From: JAUILA01 sp964563925
GTDB lineage: Bacteria > Bacteroidota > Bacteroidia > Cytophagales > Cyclobacteriaceae
Direction of reading: 5' to 3'
NCBI GenBank assembly: GCA_964563925.1
Contig: CAZLZD010000073.1
Location: 1 to 15,525, forward strand
DNA: 15,525 nt
The notes under the pieces were generated by a model. It worked only from the letters and a program-made list of their open reading frames with translations. It searched no databases and had not been told where the DNA came from. This document shows positions 1-7,692 of this stretch, piece after piece (position 1 is the stretch's first letter; each line of letters begins with the position of its first letter). The translations under genes were made by a program, and so were the position numbers.

Positions 1-168
1 ATGTACCGTGAAAAGTTTGGTATTGATGATAAGCAGGATTTACTTTCAATGGTGGCTTTTGATTGCCTGATCGACAAAATGGAGGCCGAAGAAAGCCAAT
101 ATGGCGTGGATGAGTCAGTTGTGGAGAAAATAACGGAATTAAATCACAAAATAAGCCAATCTTTATAG
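1..168 (+). CDS. zapA: Cell division protein ZapA, C-terminal part (5' end outside window)
   Basis: The first 55 codons are open and end at TAG 166-168. The peptide is an acidic, helical C-terminal segment: YREKFGIDDKQDLLSMVAFD, then a charged helix. It resembles the end of Bacteroidota ZapA, where a Y-R-x-x-Y/F motif is followed by a D/E-rich, QD-L-x-MVA segment. ZapA binds FtsZ and promotes Z-ring bundling in the cytoplasm. The ATG at base 1 is most likely an internal Met, because a full ZapA is about 95-105 residues and the N-terminal half is missing. The assignment is strengthened by rny lying directly downstream, a common order in this phylum. The identity rests on a short C-terminal piece plus context. 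Confidence 0.7.
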   Translation: MYREKFGIDDKQDLLSMVAFDCLIDKMEAEESQYGVDESVVEKITELNHKISQSL

Positions 169-177
169 TTCGCCTTC

Positions 178-280
178 TCTCTTACCCGGGGCCATTTGTA
201 TCCATAAACCCGGTATAGGTTATCTGCGCACGGACATTCCGCCCGGAGTAGTTCCTTACCTTAACGTTGCATGCAATGGC
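178..280 (+). ncRNA. Candidate 6S-type RNA (6S-Flavo-like) between zapA and rny
   Basis: The spacer folds into a long rod. The outer stem is 191-201 (GCCATTTGTAT) with 271-280 (ATGCAATGGC): ten pairs, one bulged U and one G-U. The inner stem is 212-219 (GGTATAGG) with 254-260 (CCTTACC): seven pairs and one bulged U. A small apical hairpin is 231-234 (CGGA) with 238-241 (TCCG). Unpaired stretches between them give a closing stem, central bubble and terminal arm, the general plan of 6S RNA, which binds the RNA polymerase holoenzyme. From memory, 6S-type RNAs in Bacteroidota often lie between zapA and rny, and about 100 nt fits. Boundaries are approximate. The 3' strand covers the rny start codon, so it may instead be an rny leader hairpin. 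Confidence 0.45.
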
Positions 281-1841
281 TGAAATCATATATTATGTCC
301 TGACCGGAATCATCTTTCTGGCTGCCGGTTTTTTAGCGGGCAAATACCTCGCCGCCCGAAAACAGAAGAAAAAAGAAAACAAGCTTAAACAGAAGGCTGA
401 AGAAATCATCCAGGACGCGAGGAAGGACGCAGAAAGTATCAAGCGGGATAAGATGCTGGAGGCCAAGGAACATTTCCTGCAACTAAAAAGCAAGTTCGAG
501 GAGGAATCAGCAAAAAAGAAGAACCTGCTCATCACCAACGAAAACAAGCTTAAGCAGAAGGATCAGCACCTGACCAAAGAATTTGAAAAACTCAAACGTG
601 GAAGGGCTGAGGTAGACGAACTTAAGGATCAACTGACCACTCAACTTGAGGTGATTACTATCAAGAAGGCCGAGATCGATAAGTTTAACGAGCAAAAAGT
701 ATCCATACTCGAAAAAATATCGAACCTTACAGCCGATGAAGCCCGCGATCAGCTGATGGAATCCCTGCAGGATGAGGCGCGTACCAATGCCTCCTCCCTG
801 GTCAAGGACATTCTCGAAGAAGCCAAGCTCAGCGCAACCAAACAGGCCAAAAAGATTGTGCTCGAAACCATCCAGCGGACAGCCACTGAGCATGCCATTG
901 AGAATTGCGTATCCGTATTCAATATTGAAAGCGACGACATAAAGGGTAAGATCATAGGCCGGGAAGGACGGAATATCCGGGCACTCGAATCAGTAACCGG
1001 GGTGGAAATCATCGTTGATGACACCCCGGAAGCGATCATCATTTCAGGATTTGATCCGGTACGGCGCGAGATCGCCAGGCTTTCCCTGCACAGGCTTGTC
1101 CAGGACGGCCGCATTCATCCCGCCCGCATCGAGGAAATCGTAGCCAAGACCACCAAAAATATTGAGGAAGAAATTATTGAGATCGGCGAACGTACAGTGA
1201 TCGACCTGGGAATAAACGGACTGCACCCGGAACTTATTAAGATGGTCGGCCGAATGCGATTCAGGTCATCCTACGGACAAAACCTGCTGCAACATTCCCG
1301 GGAGGTGGCCAATTTATGTGCAACCATGGCTTCCGAACTCGGGCTAAATCCCAAACAGGCAAAACGGGCAGGCCTGCTTCATGATATTGGCAAGGTCTGG
1401 CCGGAAGAGCCAGAGAAACCACATGCCATCCTGGGAATGGAACTGGCTCAGAAATACAAGGAACATCCGGTAGTTTGCAATGCCATCGGGGCCCATCATG
1501 ATGAAATCGAAATGACCTCACTTATTTCTCCGATAATCCAGGCCTGTGATGCCATTTCAGGCGCACGTCCCGGGGCACGTCGCGAAGTGATGGAAAGCTA
1601 CATAAAACGACTCAAAGAACTGGAGGCCCTTGCCCTCGGCTTTGAAGGTGTGCATAAGTGTTATGCCATCCAGGCCGGCCGGGAATTACGGGTCATGGTG
1701 GATGCAGATAATGTCAGCGACCAGCGCGCCGGCCAGCTCTCCTTTGACATTTCGCAGAAAATCGAAAAGGACATGCAATATCCCGGTCAGATCAAAGTCA
1801 CCGTAATCCGTGAAATGCGGAGTGTGGCTTATGCGAAGTAA
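276..1841 (+). CDS. rny: Ribonuclease Y
   Basis: A membrane-anchored endoribonuclease that starts mRNA decay. The 521-residue length is typical. One N-terminal membrane helix (about residues 5-23) is followed by a long Lys/Glu-rich coiled coil (about 27-205). A KH domain follows, with GKIIGREGRN at about 224-233. The HD phosphohydrolase domain shows HSREV (His340), LLHDIGK (His369, Asp370) and GAHHDE (about 405-410); these are the metal-binding residues of the family, so the enzyme looks intact. ATG 276 is preferred over the in-frame TTG at 267: it gives MAEIIYYVL directly before the membrane helix. There is no clear ribosome binding site, and the start codon lies inside the predicted outer stem of the upstream RNA. 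A terminator follows 20 bases after the stop. Confidence 0.95.
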   Translation: MAEIIYYVLTGIIFLAAGFLAGKYLAARKQKKKENKLKQKAEEIIQDARKDAESIKRDKMLEAKEHFLQLKSKFEEESAKKKNLLITNENKLKQKDQHLTKEFEKLKRGRAEVDELKDQLTTQLEVITIKKAEIDKFNEQKVSILEKISNLTADEARDQLMESLQDEARTNASSLVKDILEEAKLSATKQAKKIVLETIQRTATEHAIENCVSVFNIESDDIKGKIIGREGRNIRALESVTGVEIIVDDTPEAIIISGFDPVRREIARLSLHRLVQDGRIHPARIEEIVAKTTKNIEEEIIEIGERTVIDLGINGLHPELIKMVGRMRFRSSYGQNLLQHSREVANLCATMASELGLNPKQAKRAGLLHDIGKVWPEEPEKPHAILGMELAQKYKEHPVVCNAIGAHHDEIEMTSLISPIIQACDAISGARPGARREVMESYIKRLKELEALALGFEGVHKCYAIQAGRELRVMVDADNVSDQRAGQLSFDISQKIEKDMQYPGQIKVTVIREMRSVAYAK

Positions 1842-1861
1842 GCATCTGTGGACTTAAAGCG

Positions 1862-1893
1862 CGATTGTGTAGCATATTTCACAATCGTTTTTT
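1862..1893 (+). terminator. Rho-independent terminator of rny
   Basis: A perfect 8-bp stem, CGATTGTG (1862-1869) with CACAATCG (1880-1887), has a 10-nt loop and is followed at once by six T residues (1888-1893). It lies 20 bases after the rny stop codon. Confidence 0.85.
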
Positions 1894-1978
1894 ACCAAAC
1901 ATCGCTTCAGGCAGGTTCCGGGCCATGGCATGAAATTCGAGCACTTACTCATAAATGCTTAACTAAAACAGCAAGATT

Positions 1979-2185
1979 ATGAGTATTATAAAAGTTATTG
2001 AAGTCATTGCCACTTCCGAAAAGAGTTTTGACGACGCCACCCGTAACGCGGTGGTGGAAGCTTCTAAATCCGTAAAAAACATTAAGTCGGTCAATATTCA
2101 CAACATGAACGCCCGTGTGAATGACAATAATATTGTCTCATTCGGCGTGAATGCCAAAGTATCGTTTGAAGTCGAAAATGCATAA
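1979..2185 (+). CDS. Dodecin family protein lacking the flavin-stacking residues
   Basis: The 68-residue product matches dodecins along its length: a first strand (IIKVIEVIATSEKSF), one helix (DDATRNAVVEASKSVKN) and two C-terminal strands ending VNAKVSFEVE. Dodecins form hollow 12-subunit shells in the cytoplasm and usually store flavin between a Trp and a Gln. By alignment from memory with classical dodecins (L-D-W-F-E-V and H-F-Q-V segments), the Trp position here is Ser (IKSVNI) and the Gln position is Gly (FGVNAK). Flavin binding is therefore doubtful; some dodecin-fold proteins instead bind calcium. The stop is 4 bases before the next start, so it is probably co-transcribed with the four-helix-bundle gene. 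No convincing -7 element was seen in 1894-1978. Confidence 0.85.
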   Translation: MSIIKVIEVIATSEKSFDDATRNAVVEASKSVKNIKSVNIHNMNARVNDNNIVSFGVNAKVSFEVENA

Positions 2186-2189
2186 ATAA

Positions 2190-2657
2190 ATGAGTAATCA
2201 TATTGAAGAGGTTTCCGAAACGCTTATGCAGGTTAACCTCGACGCCTACGAAGGCTATAAAACAGCGGCAGATAATGCCAATGACAATCGAATTACGACC
2301 TTTTTCAGTGAGTCGGCCCTCCAGCGAAAAGAATTTGCCAAATACTGGGCTTCACATCTCGACGATCCGTCTTACAAAACTGATCTCAAAGCAGATTTAC
2401 ACCGAGTCTGGATTGACCTGAAAGCTGCCCGCAATAAATTTGATGCTACGTCCATCCTGCGGGAATGCCAGCGAGGGGAGAAGTATGCCCTGAAAAAATA
2501 CAAAAAGGTCGAGGATCAGCACCTCGACAATGAGTCTGCCGACAGGCTGGCAAATCAAAAAAGAGAAATCGAGGCAAAGCTCGATCAGATCAGGATTATG
2601 ATCGAAGAATTTGAATACCGTGATTTTGATCGGAATAACGATACGCCTGTTGCCTGA
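2190..2657 (+). CDS. PA2169-type four-helix-bundle protein (DUF2383, ferritin-like fold)
   Basis: The 155-residue, all-helical, highly charged protein has no signal peptide. Family features visible are LDAYEGYKTAA (about 17-27) on helix 1, FFSESALQRKEFA (38-50) on helix 2, the conserved HRVWIDLKAA (71-80), and ILRECQRGE (89-97) with KYKKV. The family has a rubrerythrin/ferritin-like bundle; its biochemical role is not established, and it often sits with stress or envelope genes. It follows the dodecin-like gene by 4 bases, pointing to a shared transcript and a possible stress role. The stop codon is one base from the stop codon of the convergent hydrolase-like gene, leaving no room for a terminator. 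Confidence 0.85.
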   Translation: MSNHIEEVSETLMQVNLDAYEGYKTAADNANDNRITTFFSESALQRKEFAKYWASHLDDPSYKTDLKADLHRVWIDLKAARNKFDATSILRECQRGEKYALKKYKKVEDQHLDNESADRLANQKREIEAKLDQIRIMIEEFEYRDFDRNNDTPVA

Positions 2658-2658
2658 T

Positions 2659-3663
2659 CTACTGCGTATTAATTTTAGAGATAAATTCGTTCACCTTTGG
2701 CATGTAGGTTTCAAAATAATCTGAATTATCATCTGCAAACGTCAATTCTTCATCTTCATTGACAATTATCAGGTTACCAAACGATTTTTCTAATCGTTCA
2801 AGAATAAACGTATACCTGAATTCAGTCGGACGAGCCAGTTCCAGCAGTTTTTTTCTGGCCTGTTCGTCAGCCGCCAGCCGGTTAAAATAGGCCTGTCCCT
2901 CCTCGTTCCCGCAGGCATTCTTCCCGCTCCAGTTCTCCGGATCGTTGTCCAAACGCTCCAGTTTCCGAAGGATTCTGTCCCTGCTGATTTCCGGAGAATA
3001 AAATAACAGAATCGGTACGTCAGATCTGAATTTTTCCCCGGTCATAAAATGCGGAGTCCATTCTTCCCTGGAAAGGTCTTTCTCTTGCGTATCACAAGAA
3101 TTATACAGATCCATAGTGGCGAATTCCTGCACTTCCGGAGCATATTGTAATTTCTTCGGATATGGAACCATCGGAATCCAGGTCATGATTAATCCTGCCA
3201 CCCGATCCGGATGGTGCTCGGCCAGCCAGATCATTTCGCTGGTGGCAGACGTCCTTCCATAAAAAAAGGCCTCTTTAATATTCTCCGTGTCCATGATATG
3301 GAGCATATCGGCTGAGTGCAAATACACATGAAAAGACGGATTATCCGTTTTAGAGCCTCCCCATCCCCGCCGGACATTGGCAATCACCCGGTAATTTTCG
3401 CTAAGGCCCGCCATCCAGTCGATATACTGCCGTGAGACTTCTTCCCATCCCTCCTCATTCTGCATTTCAAAATAATTATGAAAATCCATCACGATGAATA
3501 GAGCAGGGCCATTCCCACCAAAATCCATGTATTCCAATTGTGTGTTATTCCTCTGGGTAATTTTGGATTCGTAGGGTTGACCGGCAGTTTGGGCATTCAG
3601 GTCTGCCGGTACATAATTCAGAGAAGTCAGAACGAGAAAAGTCAGAAATATTCGGGAAAACAT
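2659..3663 (-). CDS. Secreted alpha/beta-hydrolase-fold protein, probably catalytically degenerate
   Basis: The 334-residue product has a signal peptide (about 1-24, cleavage LNA|Q) and is likely periplasmic. Alpha/beta-hydrolase features are a strand plus loop (ALFIVMDFHNY, 54-64), VRRGWGGS (97-104) in place of the usual D-x-R-G-x-G-x-S, and a nucleophile-elbow-like segment FFYGRTSAT (133-141) before a helix and HHPDRVAGLIM. At the elbow the normal G-x-S-x-G reads G-R-T-S-A, so the Ser nucleophile is Thr138. No His appears near the C-terminus, where the catalytic His normally sits (LTFADDNSDYFETYM instead). Fold assignment is fair; activity is doubtful and no substrate can be named. It is transcribed away from the SulP gene, and the palindrome at 3720-3735 lies in their shared upstream region. 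Confidence 0.6.
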   Translation of the reverse strand: MFSRIFLTFLVLTSLNYVPADLNAQTAGQPYESKITQRNNTQLEYMDFGGNGPALFIVMDFHNYFEMQNEEGWEEVSRQYIDWMAGLSENYRVIANVRRGWGGSKTDNPSFHVYLHSADMLHIMDTENIKEAFFYGRTSATSEMIWLAEHHPDRVAGLIMTWIPMVPYPKKLQYAPEVQEFATMDLYNSCDTQEKDLSREEWTPHFMTGEKFRSDVPILLFYSPEISRDRILRKLERLDNDPENWSGKNACGNEEGQAYFNRLAADEQARKKLLELARPTEFRYTFILERLEKSFGNLIIVNEDEELTFADDNSDYFETYMPKVNEFISKINTQ

Positions 3664-3719
3664 GCCTGTCGTTTTTAAAAGGCAACATAGTCAAATCATT
3701 AGCATTAAACAACCAGTGA

Positions 3720-3764
3720 GGTGACTTAGGTTACAAAGTACACCTTCTGGTTCTTTTATCTTTG
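3720..3764 (+). promoter_or_regulatory. Crp/Fnr-like operator and -7 element of the SulP gene
   Basis: The palindrome GGTGACTTAGGTTACA (3720-3735) is one copy of the TGTAAC-N4-GTTACA motif found at four sulfur promoters; its left arm is imperfect (GGTGAC). The consensus Bacteroidota -7 element TATCTTTG lies at 3757-3764, 21 bp after the palindrome. With transcription starting a few bases later, the palindrome centre (3727.5) falls near -41, a class II activator position. No -33 TTTG is evident, consistent with dependence on an activator. Confidence 0.7.
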
Positions 3765-3789
3765 TAGCAAATTATAGTAACTTGATCCT

Positions 3790-5520
3790 ATGCTGAAACG
3801 ATTTGTCCCGGTCACCGACTGGCTGCCGCGATACAAAAAGGAATATTTTCAGGGAGACCTGTTTGCCGGACTCACTGTAGGTATTATGCTTATTCCGCAG
3901 GGAATGGCATATGCCATGATTGCTGGATTGCCTCCGGTATACGGATTATATGCATCCATCGTGCCTCAGATTATTTATGCCATTTTCGGCACCTCAAGGC
4001 AACTGTCCGTAGCCCCTGTCGCGATGGATTCGCTGCTGGTGGCAGCCGGCATTTCCGTGATGGCCACAGAGGGCACGGAAGCCTATATTCTTCTGGCTAT
4101 AATGGTTGCCTTTTTTATGGGCAGTTTCCAGCTCCTGCTGGGTATTTTCAGACTTGGGTTTATTACCAATCTCCTCTCAAAGCCGGTTATAAGCGGATTT
4201 ACCTCCGCAGCAGCCCTTATCATTGGGCTCAATCAGCTTAAATACCTGCTTGGAACCGAAATAGTGAAAAGCAACCGGGTCATTGACATCATTATCGATG
4301 CCGGACGCAAGATCGACAACACACATCTTATCACCCTGGCAATAGGCATTGCGGGCATAGTCATTATAAAATCCGTTAAAAAAATACATAAGGCTATTCC
4401 TGGTGCCCTGATCGCCGTGGTGCTGGGAACCCTGGTAGTGTATCTCTTCAACCTGAGTGAGCAGGGCGTGAGTATAGTTCAGGAAATTCCGGATGGCCTG
4501 CCTGCCTTTAGCATTCCGGACTTCAGCGCCGGAGACATTACCCGGCTGATTCCTCTGGCCCTGACCATCTCTGTGGTTGCCTTTATGGAGGCTTACTCGG
4601 TCGCAAAAGCCATTGAAGCCAAAAAGCGAAATTATAAGGTGCGGCCCAACCAGGAGCTAATCGCTCTGGGAGCGGCCAACCTGGTAGGATCCCTGTTTCA
4701 ATCCTACCCGGTAACCGGCGGCTTTTCCCGCTCCGCCGTGAATTACCAGTCGGGCGCGCACACCCCGCTCGCCTCGGTGATCAGTGCTATCCTGGTCGGA
4801 CTGACCCTGATCTTCCTTACCTCCCTGTTTTATTACCTGCCCGAAGCAATTCTGGCGTCGGTTATCATGGTCGCCGTGGCCGGTCTCATCGATCTGTCCT
4901 ATGCAAGGCAATTATGGCACGACAGTAAGGTGGAATTTGCCCTGCTGCTGGTTACATTCCTCGTAACCCTGCACTTCAGCATGGTACCCGGTATTGTAAC
5001 CGGTATCGTGTTATCGATATTGGTATTACTGTATAAATCCGCCTATCCGCATATTGCGAGGCTGGGACGGGTAAAAAATCACCATGAATTCCGGAACCTG
5101 TCCCGGTTCAGGGACCTGGATGTTTGGGAGAATATAATGATCCTGCGCGTGGATGCACCACTGACCTTTATAAATGTCCAGACGTTTAAGGATTATGTCG
5201 AACATCACATTGAGAATAATCCAAAACCGATAGACACCATTATCCTGGATGCCGGGCCGATCAGCTATCTTGATGCCACTGCCACCGATGGCATGAAAGA
5301 CCTGATCGATTACCTCCGGGAAAAACATATTACCCTGATCCTGTGTGATGTGATTGGTCCTGTTCGTGACACCCTTCACACTACCGGATTGCTGAAACAG
5401 CTCGGGGAACAAAATATCTATTTTACGCTCAATGAAGCCGTGGAAAGCATCACCGGTAAGCAAATTGACCGGCACGAAAAATATGCGCTGCAATCGAATT
5501 ATCCCGAACAGGAATCCTGA
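3790..5520 (+). CDS. SulP family inorganic anion transporter with STAS domain
   Basis: The 576-residue inner-membrane protein has the full SulP plan. A membrane domain spans about residues 1-420, with the signature GLTVGIMLIPQGMAYAMIAG near residues 28-47 and PPVYGLYAS just after it. A cytoplasmic STAS domain spans about 445-555, with TFINVQTFKDYVEHHI and DAGPISYLDATATDGM. SulP proteins move sulfate, bicarbonate or other anions by symport or exchange, and the substrate cannot be read from sequence. The STAS domain usually acts in folding and regulation. It is the first of four units sharing the same operator with SQR, YeeE/YedE and a CstB-like enzyme. This favours a sulfur oxyanion (sulfate, sulfite or thiosulfate) as substrate, but bicarbonate is not excluded. 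Confidence 0.92.
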   Translation: MLKRFVPVTDWLPRYKKEYFQGDLFAGLTVGIMLIPQGMAYAMIAGLPPVYGLYASIVPQIIYAIFGTSRQLSVAPVAMDSLLVAAGISVMATEGTEAYILLAIMVAFFMGSFQLLLGIFRLGFITNLLSKPVISGFTSAAALIIGLNQLKYLLGTEIVKSNRVIDIIIDAGRKIDNTHLITLAIGIAGIVIIKSVKKIHKAIPGALIAVVLGTLVVYLFNLSEQGVSIVQEIPDGLPAFSIPDFSAGDITRLIPLALTISVVAFMEAYSVAKAIEAKKRNYKVRPNQELIALGAANLVGSLFQSYPVTGGFSRSAVNYQSGAHTPLASVISAILVGLTLIFLTSLFYYLPEAILASVIMVAVAGLIDLSYARQLWHDSKVEFALLLVTFLVTLHFSMVPGIVTGIVLSILVLLYKSAYPHIARLGRVKNHHEFRNLSRFRDLDVWENIMILRVDAPLTFINVQTFKDYVEHHIENNPKPIDTIILDAGPISYLDATATDGMKDLIDYLREKHITLILCDVIGPVRDTLHTTGLLKQLGEQNIYFTLNEAVESITGKQIDRHEKYALQSNYPEQES

Positions 5521-5664
5521 CCGCCGACCTGCCTGATTCCTGTCCGCATATCCTCACCGACAGCCGACCGAATCCCCCCTGCAGGAATATATAGTTTGTC
5601 CTCACCAGGAGAATCAATTAGCTGACTTTAAGCATGTATCAGGGATTCATAAGTCAGAATACCA
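5521..5664. other. Intergenic region, no gene seen
   Basis: No convincing ORF or terminator was found between the SulP stop and the SQR operator. The octamer TCCTCACC occurs twice (near 5551 and 5598), without a pattern that suggests function. Confidence 0.5.
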
Positions 5665-5709
5665 TGTAACATTAGTTACAAACTGCCAAAGGGAAAATAC
5701 CGACCTTTA
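5665..5709 (+). promoter_or_regulatory. Crp/Fnr-like operator and weak -7 element of the SQR gene
   Basis: The perfect palindrome TGTAAC-ATTA-GTTACA lies at 5665-5680. The octamer GACCTTTA (5702-5709) starts 21 bp after it, exactly the spacing seen at the SulP promoter, and matches TAnnTTTG at four of six defined positions. A near-perfect operator with a weak core promoter suggests strong dependence on an activator. Confidence 0.7.
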
Positions 5710-5731
5710 TCCTAATCAAACGACGGAACCC

Positions 5732-6994
5732 ATGAAAACGCATTATCAAATCCTCATCATCGGTGGTGGTACCGGCGGTATAATGACCGCAGCCCGTCTC
5801 CTGGAACTGGAAAATACCCTGTCTGTTGGAATTATCGAACCAGCGGAAACCCATTATTACCAACCTGCCTGGACACTGGTCGGTGCCGGAACCTATGATT
5901 ACGAAAAAACCGCGCGGCCCATGGCCTCCGTGATCCCTTCCGGTGCGGAATGGATACGGGATAAGGCCACCGGATTCAATCCTGCGGACAACCAGGTACT
6001 GACGGCCGAACACGGAGCGATATCTTACGATTACCTGGTGGTTAGTCCGGGCCTTGTCATGAAACCCGAATTGATCGAGGGGTTAAAAGAGGCCATGGAC
6101 AAAGGGGTGGTGTGCAGTAATTACACGGACCCGGAACACACCTGGGAAGTATTGCGCAATTTCAAAGGCGGGAATGCAGTCTTCACGCAGCCCTCCACTC
6201 CCATCAAATGTGGCGGTGCCCCGCAGAAAATCGCGTACCTGGCAGCCGATTATTTCCGTAAGCACGGCCTGCTTGACAAAACAAACGTGATCTTTGCCAC
6301 TCCGGGAACTGTGATTTTCGGCGTGAAGGAAATCAGGGAAACCCTCGAAAAAGTAATTGACCGGTATGGTATCCATTTCCGGGCCTATTATTCTCCCGTT
6401 AAAATCGATGCTGAAAATCAGATCATCACCTTCCGGTATGTCAAACCGGACACTGATGCGTATTCCGTAGAAAGTCCGAACGTGATTAACGAAAAAAACG
6501 CCGGGGAGAATACCATTGAAATGCCATTTGGCATGCTGCACCTCGCCCCGCCCCAGGGGCCGCCGGACTTTGTGAGTAAATCCGTTCTCGCAAATGCAGA
6601 TGGCTGGCTGGACGTGGACCCGCATACCCTGCAGCACCGGAAGTTTACGAATGTATTCGGAATTGGTGACATTGCAGGATTACCTACTGCCAAAACAGGG
6701 GCAGCCATCAGAAAGCAGGTTCCCGTGGTTATTGACAATATATTTTCACTCGTAAGAGAGGACCACATAGGGAGCTCCTCCTACAACGGATATTCATCCT
6801 GCCCGCTTGTCACGGGCTACGGTAAGATGGTCCTTGCCGAATTTGATTATGACAATAATTTCACGCCAGACCCTAAACTTAAGCAAATGCTGATATTCAA
6901 CAGTGCCAAAGAACACTGGCGACTGTGGATGCTCAAGAAATACGGACTTCCGTATCTCTATTGGAATAAAATGCTGAAAGGTAAGAAGGTTTGA
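5732..6994 (+). CDS. sqr: Sulfide:quinone oxidoreductase, type II (SQOR-like)
   Basis: The 420-residue FAD enzyme oxidises sulfide and passes electrons to the quinone pool, forming a protein persulfide that is handed to a small thiol. The N-terminal dinucleotide fold IIGGGTGG is at 9-16. TPIKCGGAPQK (156-166) carries Cys160, and YSSCPLVTGYGK (354-365) carries Cys357; these correspond to the redox cysteine pair of the mitochondrial-type (type II) enzyme. Other family blocks are HTLQHRKFTNVFGIGD (298-313), PTAKTGAAIRKQ (318-329) and the C-terminal LKKYGLPYLYWNKMLKG (401-417), an amphipathic part that seats the enzyme on the membrane. No signal peptide was seen, so the protein is probably on the cytoplasmic face. 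It has its own operator and promoter at 5665-5709. A partner for the product is encoded at 9570-10979. Confidence 0.93.
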   Translation: MKTHYQILIIGGGTGGIMTAARLLELENTLSVGIIEPAETHYYQPAWTLVGAGTYDYEKTARPMASVIPSGAEWIRDKATGFNPADNQVLTAEHGAISYDYLVVSPGLVMKPELIEGLKEAMDKGVVCSNYTDPEHTWEVLRNFKGGNAVFTQPSTPIKCGGAPQKIAYLAADYFRKHGLLDKTNVIFATPGTVIFGVKEIRETLEKVIDRYGIHFRAYYSPVKIDAENQIITFRYVKPDTDAYSVESPNVINEKNAGENTIEMPFGMLHLAPPQGPPDFVSKSVLANADGWLDVDPHTLQHRKFTNVFGIGDIAGLPTAKTGAAIRKQVPVVIDNIFSLVREDHIGSSSYNGYSSCPLVTGYGKMVLAEFDYDNNFTPDPKLKQMLIFNSAKEHWRLWMLKKYGLPYLYWNKMLKGKKV

Positions 6995-7044
6995 GTCATT
7001 GCCCGGGCATCAGGTGTTCTCGTCGTTGATAAACTGAATGTTAA

Positions 7045-7088
7045 TGTAACAAAGGTTACATCAACCTGTGATGTCCGGGCTATCTTTG
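7045..7088 (+). promoter_or_regulatory. Crp/Fnr-like operator and -7 element of the YeeE/YedE-porin operon
   Basis: The perfect palindrome TGTAAC-AAAG-GTTACA lies at 7045-7060. The consensus -7 element TATCTTTG lies at 7081-7088, 20 bp after it (one base shorter than at the other three promoters). It is 19 bases upstream of the first gene. Confidence 0.75.
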
Positions 7089-7106
7089 CCACTTAATTAA
7101 TTAATC

Positions 7107-7682
7107 ATGAACAATTTTATCGAGTTTATCAGTCAGCCCTGGCCCTGGTATGTAGCCGGGCCCCTGATTGCGGTGGTCATGTTCGTCCTGCTGTGGTTTG
7201 GCAACAATTTTGGCATATCCTCCAATCTGCGAACCATGTGCTCCATTATGGGGGCAGGCAAATCGTGCGAATTCTTTGACTTCAACTGGAAGTCCCAGGC
7301 ATGGAACCTGGTATTTGCCGCCGGTCTGATCCTGGGAGGGTATCTGGCACATACCTACCTGATGCCCTCCAGCGAGGTACACATTTCCCAGGAAACCATA
7401 TCGGAACTTCAGCAAATGGGCCTGGAATCCCCGGGTGAGATGTACATCCCCGTGGATATTTTCAATTGGGAGTCCCTGCTTTCCCTCCGTGGCTTTGTAT
7501 TTATCATAGTTGGCGGGTTTTTGATTGGGTTCGGCACAAGGTATGCCGGTGGATGCACCTCCGGGCATGCAATATCCGGACTAAGCGATCTTCAGCTGCC
7601 ATCCCTGATTGCGGTGATTGGTTTCTTTATAGGTGGACTTGCCATGACTTATTTTATTCTCCCCCACCTCCTTACCCTTTAA
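7107..7682 (+). CDS. YeeE/YedE family sulfur transporter, first half (PmpA-like)
   Basis: The 191-residue inner-membrane protein has hydrophobic segments at about 14-33, 66-85, 128-145 and 165-185. The family signature GFGTRYAGGCTSGHAISGLS (141-160) is intact, with Cys150. Cys45 and Cys54 (TMCSIMGAGKSC) are further candidates for carrying sulfur. In single-chain relatives such as TsuA, conserved cysteines line the path for thiosulfate. Here the transporter is split, and the second half begins 10 bases after this stop. A hydrophilic loop of about 35 residues (88-120) separates the second and third membrane segments. The likely substrate is thiosulfate or another sulfane-sulfur compound, inferred from family and context. 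Confidence 0.88.
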   Translation: MNNFIEFISQPWPWYVAGPLIAVVMFVLLWFGNNFGISSNLRTMCSIMGAGKSCEFFDFNWKSQAWNLVFAAGLILGGYLAHTYLMPSSEVHISQETISELQQMGLESPGEMYIPVDIFNWESLLSLRGFVFIIVGGFLIGFGTRYAGGCTSGHAISGLSDLQLPSLIAVIGFFIGGLAMTYFILPHLLTL

Positions 7683-7692
7683 TAACAGACGC

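Noticed and set aside
267..275. TTG at 267 as the rny start
   Set aside because: ATG at 276 in the same frame gives a standard start next to the membrane helix. The extra three residues add nothing.
4950..4968. GGTTAC-N7-GTAACC inside the SulP gene
   Set aside because: The half-sites are in everted order and the element lies in mid-coding sequence, with no promoter nearby.
6999..7010. TGCCCGGGCA palindrome after the SQR gene as a terminator
   Set aside because: There is no loop of useful size and no T-tract follows.
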